Of a DNA stretch of 41,909 nucleotides, positions 33,858-41,909 are shown in pieces. The DNA is from Acidovorax sp. (lineage in GTDB: Bacteria; Pseudomonadota; Gammaproteobacteria; Burkholderiales; Burkholderiaceae_C), in assembly GCA_004210805.1 (NCBI GenBank), contig SDXZ01000005.1:1-41909 (forward strand), in the 5' to 3' direction. The position numbers and the translations under genes are program-made. The notes beneath the pieces were generated by a model. It made no database searches, was not told the origin of the DNA, and saw only the letters and a program-made list of their open reading frames with translations. Every line of letters starts with the position of its first letter. Position 1 is the stretch's first letter.

Positions 33858-36800
33858 TTAGGTGGCGCGCTGGCGGTATCTCACCCCCAGCCAGCCCACA
33901 AGGGCCGCCATCACGGCCAGCGCCCAGGGGTTGTCGACAGGAATCCCGACGGCGCCCGCCCCTGGGGCAGCCAAGGCCGGTGCGAAGGGGTCGCCGATGG
34001 TGCCCACTGCCGCTTCGGAATCCCCCACGCCGTTGTCGACCACGGTGTAGGCCACGGTGCGGCGGTCCAGGCTCAAGGTCGCGCCCGTCCAGGCAAACCA
34101 GGTGGAGGTGAGTGCCCCGGGCGTAGCGGGCCCGAGCTTCCAGAACTGAATGCCTGCGGGCAAGGGCTGCGGATAGTTCAGCGTAAGGGTGACACTGCCT
34201 GCGCAACCCGTGGCCAGGAACGCGAAACCTCCGTGGGGCAGCGTGTGGCCCCCCGGTGAGCTGCCAGGGGTCATGAAGCCGGTGCCGCTGTTCAGCGTGC
34301 AGCTAGCGCCACCGCCGGACAACGTGGCCGTGGCCAGGCCCACCATGCCGGGCACAGGCCCCGAGACCGTCAACTGTGCATTCACTGTAAAGGTGCGGGT
34401 GACCTGCGGCGCCGCCAAATAGCTGCCGTTGCCCGGTTGGTCAGCGTTGATGGTGCAACTGCCCGCCGTCAGGAAGGTCACCGCACCCACTGGAGTGATC
34501 GTGCAGGCCCCCGGTGAGCCGGAGGTGAACGTCGGCGTCAGGCCGGAATCGGCGGTGGCGGTGAACGTTGGTGTGGTGCCGAAGTTCTGCGGCCCCGGAG
34601 CGGCAAAAGTGATGGTCTGCGTGGCTTTGGGTATGACGGAGTTGGAAGCCGCGGAGGCCGGGCCGGTGCCGGCTACGTTATCAGCCGTGACGGTGAAGGT
34701 GTAGGGCTGCCCGTTGGTCAGGCCTGTAACCACGATGGGGGAACTGGCGCCGTCGACCGGTGCGACGTCAGCCGGGCTCACGGTCACGGTGTAGCTCGTG
34801 ATGGCGGTGCCGCCGGTGAACACCGGGGCGGTGAACGCCACACTCACCTGGGTGTCGCCAGCAGTGGCAGCAGGCGCTGTCGGTGCGCCGGGAACCACGG
34901 CAGCCGCCGTGAACGTCTGGCTGACTTGCGAGGCTGCCAAAAAGCTGCTGTCGCCTGCCTGATTCGCATTGATCGTGCAGCTCCCCGCCGTCACAAAAGT
35001 CAGCACACCGCCCGCAGTGACGGTGCAAACGCCCGCAGTCGCTGAAGTGAAAGAAACGGTATATCCGGCCCCTGCGGACGAACTCGCCGTGAGCGTCGGC
35101 GTGGTGCCGAAGTTCTGGGTGCCCGGATTGTTGAAGGTGATGGTCTGGGGCGCGGCGGGGGTGACCGAGTTGGAGGCTGCCGAGGCGCTGCCCGTGCCGG
35201 CGGAGTTGGTTGCAGTAACGGTGAAGGTGTAGGCAATCCCATTCGTCAGACCGGTGACGCTGATAGGCGAACTGGAACCTGTGGCAGTGGCCCCGCCCGG
35301 ATTGGCGGTGACGGTGTAGCCAGACGCAATGATGGCCGCACCGCCAGTAGAGGCCGGCGCGGTGAAACTGACGGTGGCTTGGGTGTTGCCCGCGGTCGCC
35401 GTGCCGATGGTGGGCGCCCCAGGCACGATGGCATTCACGGTGAAGGTTTGTGTGACCGTAGTAGCCGCATTCCATGCCGTGTTGCCGGCCTGATCGGCAT
35501 TGATCGTGCAAGAGCCTGCTGTCACGAAGGTCAGCATCCCGCCGCTGGTGATCGTGCAGACACCTGTCGTGGACGAAGTGAAGCTCGGCGCCAGGGTGGA
35601 TGACGCGGTGGCAGTCAACGTGGGCGAGGTGCCGAAGTTCTGTGCACCGGGGTTCCCGAAGGTGATGGTCTGGTTGCCCTTGGGCGTGGCAGAGTTGGAT
35701 GCGCCGGACGCCGTGCTGGTGCCCATGGCATTGGTGGCCGTGACCGTGAATGTGTAGGCCGTGCCGTTGGTCAAGCCCGTCACGGTGATAGGCGAGGTGG
35801 TGAACCCATTGCCGCCTGCCGTGATGCCGCCCGGGGCGGAGGTCACGACGTAGCCGGTGATCGCTGAGCCTCCGTTGTTGCCGGGTGCGGAAAATGCCAC
35901 CGACACCTGCGCATTGCCGGGCGTGGCCGTGCCAATGGTCGGCGCGCTGGGTGCACAGCCAGCACCGTCACCGTCAGCGTGCGAACGGCTGTGCCAAAGC
36001 CGTCGCTGACCTGGATGGCAAAGCTGTCGCTGCCGGCGTGTCCGGCGGCTGGGGTGTAGGTGATGGTGCCCGCGGGGGCGACGTCGCTTCCCCCGGCGGC
36101 CGTGGACGTGCCGCTCACCTGCAGCGAACCATGCGCCGGGGCAGTGTGCTGAGACCAGGTCAAGGTCTGGCTCCCGTCGGGGTCCTTACATGCAGCAGCC
36201 CCTTGACGTCATTGGCGCTGGAGTTTCCGTTGACGCTGGTGTTGGTCGTGGCGCCAATGAACACGGGCGCGACATTGGTCATTGTGGTGGTCACCGCAGT
36301 GGCGCTGTTGCCTGCGCCGTTGTCGATGCCATCGTTGGGCAGCAAGGTGAAGGTGGTGGTCACCGTCGTTCCGGCCGGGCCCTGGCCATAGGTGGGGTTG
36401 AACACCAGTGCTTGCAGGCGGGACGTGAGCGTGGCAGGCGCTGCCGACGTAAGCGTATAGCTGCCTGCGCTGCCCGTGAGCCCGGCGCCCGACAGGGTGC
36501 CGTTTGCAGCCGTATAGGTAATGCCCACCGACACCGGATCACCGTTGGCGTCACCCACGCTCACACCGGAAAACGGCGCAATGGTGGCGTTGTCGTTCAC
36601 AGCGCCATTGGTCATGAAAGTGCCGCTGAACGCAGGTAGGGCGTTGGTGACAACGCTGGCGCCCGACGAATAGGCGCTGTAGCCGTTCTCGTTGCCCGCC
36701 GCAACACGATAGTGATAGGTCGTGTTCTGGCTCAGCCCGGTCACCAACGCAGAGGGGTTGTCACTCAGCGAGGCCGGGTTGTATCCGGCCAGGCAGGAGG

Positions 36801-37614
36801 CAAAGCCGGCATCGGTGCAGACCTGAAGGCGGTGGCCGCTGGTACCGGCACTCGCGCTCCAGTTGGCGGTGAACCGTAGGGCCCGCACATCGGAGGCCGC
36901 CTGTATTGCCGGGGTCGCGGGAACGGTGGTGGTGCTGACCGTGGCGGAGTTGGCACTGTCACCTCCCCCGTTGTATGAGCGCACCCGGAAGTAGTACGTG
37001 GTGCCGGCGTTGTTGAGCCCGGTGACCGTGATGCTGGTCGGCGGCGTGGGCGAGCCGGTAACGACCAGGCCGTTGTAGCCTGGCCAAAAACTGCCGAAGC
37101 CGGCGTCGGTGGACACGTCGAGCTTGTAGCCCACCACCCCGGCGACACCCATCCAGGCCACATTGGTGCTTCCACCCGAAATATAGGGCTGCACGCCTGC
37201 GTTGAGCGGCGCCATGGTAGGCGCGCTGGGGGGCGGCACCACCACGCCGGCCTGTACGTTGATCTTGCCGCACGCCGAGTTGGTGTTGTCGTAACCGGTA
37301 CCGGTCGGGGGCGTGGCGCCCGACGAGGCGGCATAGAACGCCACGGTACCGTTATTGACGTCGTTGCTCGCCAGGGTGTTGCTGACGACCCAGCTAGTAG
37401 CACCAAAAATATCGGTGCGGTAAAGATACCAACCGTTCCCGTCATAGCGTGGAGCGCCGTTCAGGGTGCCGTTTTCGTTGTAATTGCCGACGATAGACGG
37501 CGGCCATGCGTTCGGGCATCCGCTTCCAGCACCACCGTCCTGCACTGCGTAATTGGCCGCTTGGGCAACGCCGGCCACGAGCAGGCCCAGGGCCGCGCCC
37601 AGGATCCATTTCAT
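33858..37614 (-). pseudogene. large repetitive surface protein with IPTL-CTERM-like signal, two -1 frameshifts
   Basis: If two single bases are restored (between 36185 and 36186, and at about 35952-35955) the gene encodes about 1252 aa. Part 1 (start 37614, ribosome site AAGGGAA) has a Sec signal MKWILGAALGLLVAGVAQA, a Cys-containing N-terminal domain, two FN3-like domains (ITVTGLNNAGTTYYFRVRSY, ALVTGLSQNTTYHYRVAAGN) and cadherin/VCBS-like strands. The middle frame continues with DPDG..TWSQHTAPAHGSLQV to TLTVTVLAV. Part 3 has three tandem FN3 plus QTITF..PG.QNFGT..LTF.TAGSCTIN units, a choice-of-anchor-like domain (VVDNGVGDSEAAVGTIGDPF), and the terminal signal GIPVDNPWALAVMAALVGWL plus basic residues, processed by an exosortase in IPTL-CTERM systems. 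All three parts look well kept, so errors or recent mutation are equally possible. Confidence 0.8.
34377..35950 (-). repeat. three tandem approx. 530-bp repeats inside the surface-protein gene
   Basis: Units lie at about 35950-35427, 35426-34896 and 34895-34377. Each encodes one FN3 domain (VTGLTNG..YTFTVTA.N) and one Ig-like segment ending TAGSCTIN. Each unit contains two conserved Cys (GVCT/GACT and GSCT). The repeats make this stretch prone to recombination and misassembly. Confidence 0.8.
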
Positions 37615-37638
37615 TTCATTCCCTTGTATTGCTTGGGC

Positions 37639-37660
37639 CCCTTCGGCGTGTGCCGAAGGG
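37639..37660. promoter_or_regulatory. hairpin in the 5' leader of the surface-protein gene
   Basis: Perfect 9-bp inverted repeat CCCTTCGGC / GCCGAAGGG with GTGT loop, 25 bases upstream of the minus-strand start codon. No T-run follows, so it is more likely a leader hairpin or an operator than a terminator. Confidence 0.55.
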
Positions 37661-37811
37661 CGCCAGCCCGGGCGAAATGCATCCAGGCGCCACGCGTTCG
37701 TCAAAAAGTAGCGGATGGTAACAATTGGGCGAGCCTTGTCCAGTTCCAAGTGCGCAGTCTGTGCGCTTTAGAGCAATGAAGGGCATTCCGGCGCCAGCGG
37801 GGGCCCTCGCC

Positions 37812-37817
37812 TATCAT
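37812..37817 (+). promoter_or_regulatory. possible -10 element of uvrA
   Basis: TATCAT sits 27 bases before the uvrA ATG, placing a start site near 37824. A closely similar CCTATCATT precedes the GNAT gene (about 6440). No LexA-type box is evident beside it. Confidence 0.35.
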
Positions 37818-37844
37818 GGCGGGTTACCCTGCTTTCGACCACCG

Positions 37845-40800
37845 ATGCCTGCTCCCGACGCTCCCAACGATGCCCCAGCCGCCCTAAACGAAGGCGCCTA
37901 CCTCGCCCGCGTCCTGCGCGAGCAGCGCATCAGCATCCGCGGCGCGCGCACGCACAACCTCAAGAACATCGACCTCGACATCCCGCGCAACCAGCTGGTG
38001 GTGATCACCGGGCTGTCGGGCTCGGGCAAGTCGAGCCTGGCGTTCGACACGCTGTACGCCGAAGGCCAGCGCCGCTATGTGGAAAGTTTGTCGGCCTACG
38101 CCCGGCAGTTCTTGGGGCGGCTGGACAAGCCCGACGTCGACCTGATCGAAGGCCTCTCGCCGGCAATTTCCATCGAGCAAAAGGCCACCAGCCACAACCC
38201 GCGCTCCACCGTGGGTACCGTGACGGAGATTCACGACTACCTGCGGCTGCTCTACGCCCGCGCCGGCACGCCCTACTGCCCCGACCACGGGGAGCCGCTG
38301 GCAGCGCAGACCGTGAGCCAGATGGTCGATGCGGTGCTGGCCTTGCCGGAGGACACCAAGCTGATGCTGCTGGCGCCCGTTGCGCGCGAGAAGAAGGGCG
38401 AGTTCACCGAGCTCTTCACGCAGATGCAGGCGCTCGGCTACATCCGGTTTCGTGTGGACGGCACCATCTACGAATACGAGAGCCTGCCCGCGCTCAAGAA
38501 GACCGAGAAGCACAGCATCGACGTGGTGATCGACCGCCTGAAGGTGCGCCCCGAGATGCAGCAGCGCCTGGCCGAAAGCATTGAGGCCGTGCTGCGCGTG
38601 GGGGGCAATGACGGCAATGGCCGTGTGCTCGCGCTCGAAATGGATTCGGGCCAGGAGCATCTGTTCAGCTCCAAGTTTGCGTGCCCGGTGTGCAGCTACT
38701 CGCTGGCCGAGCTGGAGCCGCGCCTGTTCTCGTTCAACTCGCCCATGGGCGCCTGCCCCGCCTGCGATGGCATCGGCCAGCGCGAGGTGTTCGATGCGGC
38801 GCGCGTGGTGGCGTTTCCTTCGCTGAGCCTGGCCAGCGGCGCCATCAAGGGTTGGGACCGGCGCAACGGTTACTACTTTGCGATGCTGGAGAGCCTGGCG
38901 CGGCATTACCACTTCGATGTGGAAGCGCCGTTCGAGTCGCTGCCGGCCACGGTGCAGCACGCGGTGCTGCACGGCTCGGGCGAGGAAGAAATCCCCTTCA
39001 GCTACATCCTGGACAGCGGCGCGAACAAGGGCAAGGTCTACACCAAGAAGCACCCGTTCGAGGGCATCCTGCCCAATATGTCACGGCGCTACCGTGAGAC
39101 GGATTCGGTGGTGGTGCGCGAAGACCTGGCCCGCTTTCGCAGCAGCCAGCCCTGCCCCGAATGCCACGGCACCCGCCTGCGCCGCGAGGCCCGGCATGTG
39201 AAGGTGGGCGAAGGCGAGCAGGCCCGTGCGATCTACGAAGTGAGCCATGCCACGCTGAACACGGCCCATGCCTGGTTCAACACGCTCACGCTGACCGGCG
39301 CCAAGGCCGAGATCGCCGACAAGGTCGTGCGCGAGATCGCCACGCGATTGCAGTTCTTGAACGACGTGGGCCTCAATTACCTGAGCCTCGACCGCAGCGC
39401 CGAGACGCTCTCGGGCGGCGAGGCGCAGCGCATCCGCCTGGCGTCGCAGATCGGCAGCGGCCTCACCGGCGTGATGTACGTGCTCGACGAGCCCAGCATC
39501 GGCCTGCACCAGCGCGACAACGACCGGCTCATCGCCACCTTGCAGCACCTGCGCGACATCGGCAACAGCGTGATCGTGGTCGAGCACGACGAGGACATGA
39601 TGCGCGCCGCCGACTACGTGATCGACATGGGCCCGGGGGCCGGGGTGCATGGTGGCCGCGTGATGGCGCAGGGCACGTACGACGCGGTGCGCAACCATCC
39701 CGAATCGCTGACTGGCAAGTACCTGGCGGGCACGCTGTCCATCCCGGTGCCCAAGCGGCGCACGCCGTGGCTGCCGGTGGTGGCAGAGGCCGCACCAGCG
39801 CCCGCCCCGGCCAAGGGCAAGTCGCGCTTTCCGCAGACCGAGGCCAGCAAGCGCCGCGCCGAGCGCATGGCCGAGCACCACGCACGCCAGGGCGCCGTGC
39901 AGTCGCTGCGCGTGGTGGGTGCCACGGGCAACAACCTCAAGAATGTCTCGGTGGACTTTCCCGTAGGGCTGCTCACCTGCGTGACGGGCGTGTCGGGCTC
40001 GGGCAAGAGCACGCTGGTCAACGACACGCTGTACGCCGCCGTGGCGCGCCAGATCTACCGTGCCCACGAAGAGCCCGCCGCGCACGACGAGATCGTGGGC
40101 ATCGAATACTTCGACAAGGTCATCAACGTCGACCAGTCGCCTATCGGCCGCACGCCGCGCAGCAACCCTGCGACTTACACGGGGCTGTTCACGCCCATCC
40201 GCGAGCTGATGGCCGAGGTCAACACCGCCAAGGAACGCGGCTACGGGCCGGGGCGTTTCAGCTTCAATGTGGCCGGTGGCCGCTGCGAGGCCTGCCAGGG
40301 CGACGGCGTGGTGAAGGTGGAGATGCACTTTTTGCCCGACGTCTACGTGCCCTGCGACGTCTGCCACGGCGAGCGCTACAACCGCGAGACGCTTGAGGTG
40401 CTGTGGAAGGGCAAGAGCATCGCGCAGATCCTTCAGCTCACGGTCGAAGACGCGCACGCCTTCTTCAAGGACGTTCCCACCATCGCGCGCAAGCTGCAGA
40501 CACTGCTGGATGTGGGCCTGTCGTACATCCGCCTGGGCCAGGCGGCCACCACGCTGTCGGGCGGCGAGGCGCAGCGCGTCAAACTCGCGCAGGAACTGAG
40601 CAAGCGCGACACGGGCCGCACGCTCTACATCCTGGACGAGCCCACCACCGGCCTGCACTTTGCCGACATCGACCTGCTGCTCAAGGTGCTGCACCAGCTG
40701 CGCGACGCGGGCAACACCATCGTGATCATCGAGCACAACCTCGACGTGATCAAAACCGCCGACTGGCTCATCGACATGGGCCCGGAGGGCGGCGCGGGCG

Positions 40801-40895
40801 GCGGCAGCGTGGTGGGCGTGGGCACGCCCGAAGAGCTGGCGGCCAACCCAGCCAGCCATACGGGGCGGTATCTCAAGCCGTATCTGGGCAAATAA
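37845..40895 (+). CDS. uvrA: excinuclease ABC subunit UvrA
   Basis: 1016 aa. Damage-recognition ATPase of nucleotide excision repair; loads UvrB at lesions. Two ABC modules: Walker A GLSGSGKS (56-63) and GVSGSGKS (about 714-721), and two LSGGEAQR signatures. Zinc-binding cysteines are present in CPVCSYSL...[15 protein letters not shown] and CEACQGDGV...CDVCHG. Start 37845 is chosen because conserved UvrA sequence ([15 protein letters not shown]) starts at residue 29 and upstream in-frame ATGs fall in leader DNA. It is longer than the usual 940-970 aa through a short N-terminal extension and an Ala/Pro/Lys-rich insertion (about 640-690) before the second ATPase half. Divergent from the surface-protein gene. 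Confidence 0.97.
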   Translation: MPAPDAPNDAPAALNEGAYLARVLREQRISIRGARTHNLKNIDLDIPRNQLVVITGLSGSGKSSLAFDTLYAEGQRRYVESLSAYARQFLGRLDKPDVDLIEGLSPAISIEQKATSHNPRSTVGTVTEIHDYLRLLYARAGTPYCPDHGEPLAAQTVSQMVDAVLALPEDTKLMLLAPVAREKKGEFTELFTQMQALGYIRFRVDGTIYEYESLPALKKTEKHSIDVVIDRLKVRPEMQQRLAESIEAVLRVGGNDGNGRVLALEMDSGQEHLFSSKFACPVCSYSLAELEPRLFSFNSPMGACPACDGIGQREVFDAARVVAFPSLSLASGAIKGWDRRNGYYFAMLESLARHYHFDVEAPFESLPATVQHAVLHGSGEEEIPFSYILDSGANKGKVYTKKHPFEGILPNMSRRYRETDSVVVREDLARFRSSQPCPECHGTRLRREARHVKVGEGEQARAIYEVSHATLNTAHAWFNTLTLTGAKAEIADKVVREIATRLQFLNDVGLNYLSLDRSAETLSGGEAQRIRLASQIGSGLTGVMYVLDEPSIGLHQRDNDRLIATLQHLRDIGNSVIVVEHDEDMMRAADYVIDMGPGAGVHGGRVMAQGTYDAVRNHPESLTGKYLAGTLSIPVPKRRTPWLPVVAEAAPAPAPAKGKSRFPQTEASKRRAERMAEHHARQGAVQSLRVVGATGNNLKNVSVDFPVGLLTCVTGVSGSGKSTLVNDTLYAAVARQIYRAHEEPAAHDEIVGIEYFDKVINVDQSPIGRTPRSNPATYTGLFTPIRELMAEVNTAKERGYGPGRFSFNVAGGRCEACQGDGVVKVEMHFLPDVYVPCDVCHGERYNRETLEVLWKGKSIAQILQLTVEDAHAFFKDVPTIARKLQTLLDVGLSYIRLGQAATTLSGGEAQRVKLAQELSKRDTGRTLYILDEPTTGLHFADIDLLLKVLHQLRDAGNTIVIIEHNLDVIKTADWLIDMGPEGGAGGGSVVGVGTPEELAANPASHTGRYLKPYLGK

Positions 40896-40907
40896 TCCAT
40901 TTAAAAC

Positions 40908-40965
40908 AGGCTCTAGCGCTTATTCGATAAGCGTTAGTAGCTATGATTTTAATAGCGAAAGCTAC
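40908..40965 (+). repeat. 3' intergenic palindromic repeat, copy F
   Basis: Contains both hairpins: TAGCGCTTAT-TCG-ATAAGCGTTA (one mismatch) and AGCTAT-GATTTTA-ATAGC. It begins 13 bases after the uvrA stop in the same orientation, and lies between convergent uvrA and hydrolase genes. Confidence 0.8.
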
Positions 40966-40971
40966 GGGACC

Positions 40972-41909
40972 TTAACGCAGCCTCTGCGCCACCACAGGGT
41001 CCAGCGAGGCCATGAAAGCCTCCACCGCCCGCGTGTACGCGCTCTCCAGGCCCAGCTGCGCGTTGATCTCGCCATGGCTCAGCTCCTGCGGCAGCAGCTC
41101 GGCGCGGCCGCCCAGTTGCTGCACGCGGTGGGCCATGCCTTGGGCCTGCAGGCAAGGGTGGTCCGGGCGCTCGCTGGAGCAGACTAACTGGAACGGCGGC
41201 ACGGCGCCCGCCAGCGCGTGGTAGGGCGAGACCGCCGTCCAGAACACCGGGTTGCTGCCCATCACCTCGTCGTAGAACGCATAGTGCGGCGCAGCCATCA
41301 CGGCAGGCACGTTGAGCGCGGCGCTGTCGAGCGACACGGTGCCCAGCCAGGGCCAGGCGCCCTCGCGCTGGGCCAGCGTGGGCGATGCGTTGATCAGCGA
41401 CACCAGGTGTGCACCGGCCGAGTGCCCCATGAGGATGAACTTCGACGCGTCGCCGCCCCAGGTGGCCGCGCGGCTTTGTGCTGCGGCCAGCGCGGTGGCC
41501 ACGTCGTGGGCCTCCTGCAGCACGTTCACGGCGGGGTGCAGCCGGTAGTTGACCGAGATGAAGACAAAGCCCTTGGGCACCCAGCGCGCCACCTTTTCCT
41601 GCACCACGCGGGACATGGCCTTGTCGCCCGTGCGCCAGGCCCCGCCATGCACCATGAAGATGACTGGCGCAGCGGTTGTGCGGCGTGGGGTGTCCGCCTG
41701 CAGGTAGATGTCCATGCGCTGCAGCGGGTCGGGGCCGTAGGGCACATCGGCAATGCGCTGCACACCCGCGGGCAAGGTGGCAGCGGCCGCAGTGCGTGCC
41801 TGCGCAAAGGGCCCCAACGGGCGCTGCTGCGCCTGGGCGGGCGCTGCGAGCTGGGCCACCAGAACCACCAGCAGTGCGGCGCAGAGACCTTGGCGGGGGC
41901 GGGCTGAAA
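40972..41909 (-). CDS. alpha/beta hydrolase (carboxylesterase-like), 5' end beyond window
   Basis: At least 312 codons; the frame is open to the window edge, and the visible N-terminal part RQGLCAALLVVLVAQLAAPAQAQ is the core and cleavage site of a signal peptide, so the start codon lies outside; the protein is probably periplasmic. Alpha/beta-hydrolase motifs: the oxyanion segment VIFMVHGGAWRTGDK, ISVNYRLHP, nucleophile elbow GHSAGAHLVSL (Ser of GxSxG) and a late SHGEIN supplying the catalytic His. This is the esterase/lipase subgroup of the BD-FAE/Est type. The substrate is unknown. Its stop lies next to repeat copy F, opposite uvrA. Confidence 0.85.
   Translation of the reverse strand, partial: SARPRQGLCAALLVVLVAQLAAPAQAQQRPLGPFAQARTAAAATLPAGVQRIADVPYGPDPLQRMDIYLQADTPRRTTAAPVIFMVHGGAWRTGDKAMSRVVQEKVARWVPKGFVFISVNYRLHPAVNVLQEAHDVATALAAAQSRAATWGGDASKFILMGHSAGAHLVSLINASPTLAQREGAWPWLGTVSLDSAALNVPAVMAAPHYAFYDEVMGSNPVFWTAVSPYHALAGAVPPFQLVCSSERPDHPCLQAQGMAHRVQQLGGRAELLPQELSHGEINAQLGLESAYTRAVEAFMASLDPVVAQRLR

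Noticed and set aside
34377-35950. CRISPR or non-coding tandem array
   Set aside because: The repeats are long, in frame and encode FN3/Ig-like domains.
37661-37720. Sigma-54 promoter for the surface gene (as for some PEP-CTERM genes)
   Set aside because: TGGCGCCTGGATGC on the minus strand has GG-GC spacing one base short and a poor -12 part.

Overview
The window is a high-GC chromosomal segment from a betaproteobacterium, most likely order Burkholderiales, family Comamonadaceae (Acidovorax-like). This rests on base composition, a Bug-type solute receptor, an IPTL-CTERM-type surface protein, and AGCGCTTAT / AGCTAT..ATAGC intergenic repeats of a kind I associate with that family. No rRNA, tRNA, CRISPR array, transposase or phage gene is visible.

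Layout. 1-5.8 kb: cytoplasmic-type L,D-transpeptidase-fold protein, TonB-dependent receptor, secreted phytase-like esterase, riboflavin synthase (ribE). 5.9-9.5 kb: small housekeeping or accessory genes (SnoaL/NTF2-like, GNAT, a LysR regulator broken by a -1 frameshift, an EamA exporter, a NudJ-like Nudix hydrolase). 9.5-15.1 kb: a block lying between nudJ and mnmA, two genes that are near neighbours in E. coli. It holds an N-formylglutamate-amidohydrolase-like gene plus Bug receptor with a divergent LysR regulator, and a translationally coupled DUF1800-DUF1501 pair. 15.2-16.3 kb: mnmA (tRNA 2-thiolation).

16.6-27.6 kb is the main system: a cellulose synthase operon in the order bcsD-bcsP(R)-bcsQ-bcsA-bcsB-bcsC. 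BcsA has all glycosyltransferase motifs and an intact PilZ c-di-GMP site. BcsB and BcsC carry the polymer across the periplasm and outer membrane. BcsD, BcsP and BcsQ are the accessory proteins expected to order or localise the complexes. bcsZ (endoglucanase) is missing from the locus, and an intrinsic-terminator-like hairpin sits between bcsB and bcsC. The operon ends at a strong bidirectional terminator shared with a convergent, internally duplicated lipoprotein gene.

29.8-41.9 kb: Bax-inhibitor-1 family membrane protein, a two-TM protein, ssb, an MFS transporter, a long repetitive surface-protein gene ending in an IPTL-CTERM-like sorting signal and broken by two -1 frameshifts, uvrA, and the 3' part of an alpha/beta hydrolase gene. 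The surface gene appears inserted into a conserved uvrA / MFS / ssb neighbourhood.

Several copies of a short palindromic repeat recur between genes. The four best copies all lie directly 3' of a gene and in the same orientation relative to its transcription. All three frameshifts are single-base losses, so base-calling errors must be excluded before calling those genes dead.
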